Shown: piece by piece, positions 41,701 through 41,839 of the stretch
Layout: each line of letters starts with the position of its first letter
Numbering within the stretch: the first letter of the stretch is position 1
Origin: Collinsella sp.
Lineage (GTDB): Bacteria; Actinomycetota; Coriobacteriia; Coriobacteriales; Coriobacteriaceae
DNA length: 41,839 nt
Direction: 5' to 3'
NCBI GenBank assembly: GCA_019419555.1
Contig: DXZR01000018.1
Span: 1 to 41,839, forward strand
Program-made: the position numbers and the translations under genes
Notes under the pieces: model-generated
Database searches by the model: none
Told to the model about the DNA's origin: nothing
Seen by the model: only the letters and a program-made list of their open reading frames with translations

Positions 41701-41799
41701 ATGGTCCGCCACGAAAAGGGCCTATCTACTACGTTTAACTCGATGGGGCCAACCATGACCGCCTTTTTCGAAAATCGACAGGCCTTCTACCTGCACTGA
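41701..41799 (+). CDS. Possible small ORF, 32 residues, unrecognised
   Basis: A frame from ATG at 41701 encodes MVRHEKGLSTTFNSMGPTMT followed by AFFENRQAFYLH and a TGA at 41797-41799. There is no clear ribosome-binding site. It may instead be a non-coding repeat. Low confidence. Confidence 0.2.
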   Translation: MVRHEKGLSTTFNSMGPTMTAFFENRQAFYLH

Positions 41800-41839
41800 T
41801 AATTGTTCTCGGGGGAAGCGGGCACTGCGGGGCGCGGCA

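Larger units (their letters stand above)
41533..41839. other. Gap with palindromic element D copy 2; possible tiny ORF
   Basis: Apart from repeat D copy 2 and the short frame at 41701-41799, I see no gene or promoter up to the window edge. Confidence 0.55.

Overview
The window is a GC-rich (about 60%), gene-dense bacterial chromosome segment. Gene content and style point to an anaerobic actinobacterium of class Coriobacteriia, most likely Collinsella or a close relative. The pointers are an AmaP-DUF2273-Asp23 envelope-stress cluster, a DUF6020 membrane protein, a giant fused 2-hydroxyacyl-CoA-dehydratase-type protein, a short divergent DXS, a Glu-type amino-acid ABC importer and many small palindromic intergenic repeats. 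The genus is an inference from gene content. I saw no rRNA, tRNA, CRISPR array, prophage or insertion sequence.

Layout. 1-5.0 kb (minus strand): a zinc-ribbon membrane protein cut by the window edge, a YitT-family protein, the asp23 cluster and yebC. 5.2-10.4 kb (minus): a DUF6020 membrane protein, lgt, a NifU-domain Fe-S protein, a dCMP-deaminase-type enzyme and coaX. 10.5-13.6 kb (plus): an OPT-family transporter and a DUF389 membrane protein with an EF-hand-like loop. 13.7-14.7 kb: a small membrane-anchored unknown and a frameshifted gene remnant. 14.7-20.2 kb (minus): a TetR regulator followed by a 1593-residue double-activase/dehydratase fusion. 20.3-23.0 kb (minus): a Cof-type phosphatase, a glnB C-terminal relic, a CmpB-type membrane protein and an HD-domain protein. 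23.2-29.7 kb (plus): divergent dxs, a repeat-rich gap, a four-gene glutamate-type ABC importer and a class-I glutamine-amidotransferase-like hydrolase. 29.8-33.1 kb (minus): an Hpt protein, a GGDEF(degenerate)-REC-HD-GYP regulator and an alpha/beta hydrolase. 33.3-36.1 kb (plus): a radical SAM protein, a SEC-C methionine aminopeptidase and a D-2-hydroxyacid dehydrogenase. 36.3-37.7 kb (minus): an M18 aminopeptidase. 37.9-41.8 kb (plus): an Ntn/choloylglycine-hydrolase-like protein, a phosphofructokinase and an XRE-type membrane protein with three exact-period 18-residue repeats.

How the genes fit together. Most genes are housekeeping or nutrient functions: lipoprotein maturation, CoA and isoprenoid precursors, peptide and amino-acid uptake, peptide trimming and glycolysis. 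The parts most worth a second look are: (i) the Hpt plus hybrid c-di-GMP-type regulator pair; (ii) the orphan double-activase fusion with its own TetR gene; (iii) the XRE/18-residue-repeat membrane protein flanked by two copies of one palindromic element; and (iv) several families of intergenic palindromes. One of these families looks like a mobile or portable bidirectional terminator, and two of its copies supply the stop codon of a neighbouring gene.
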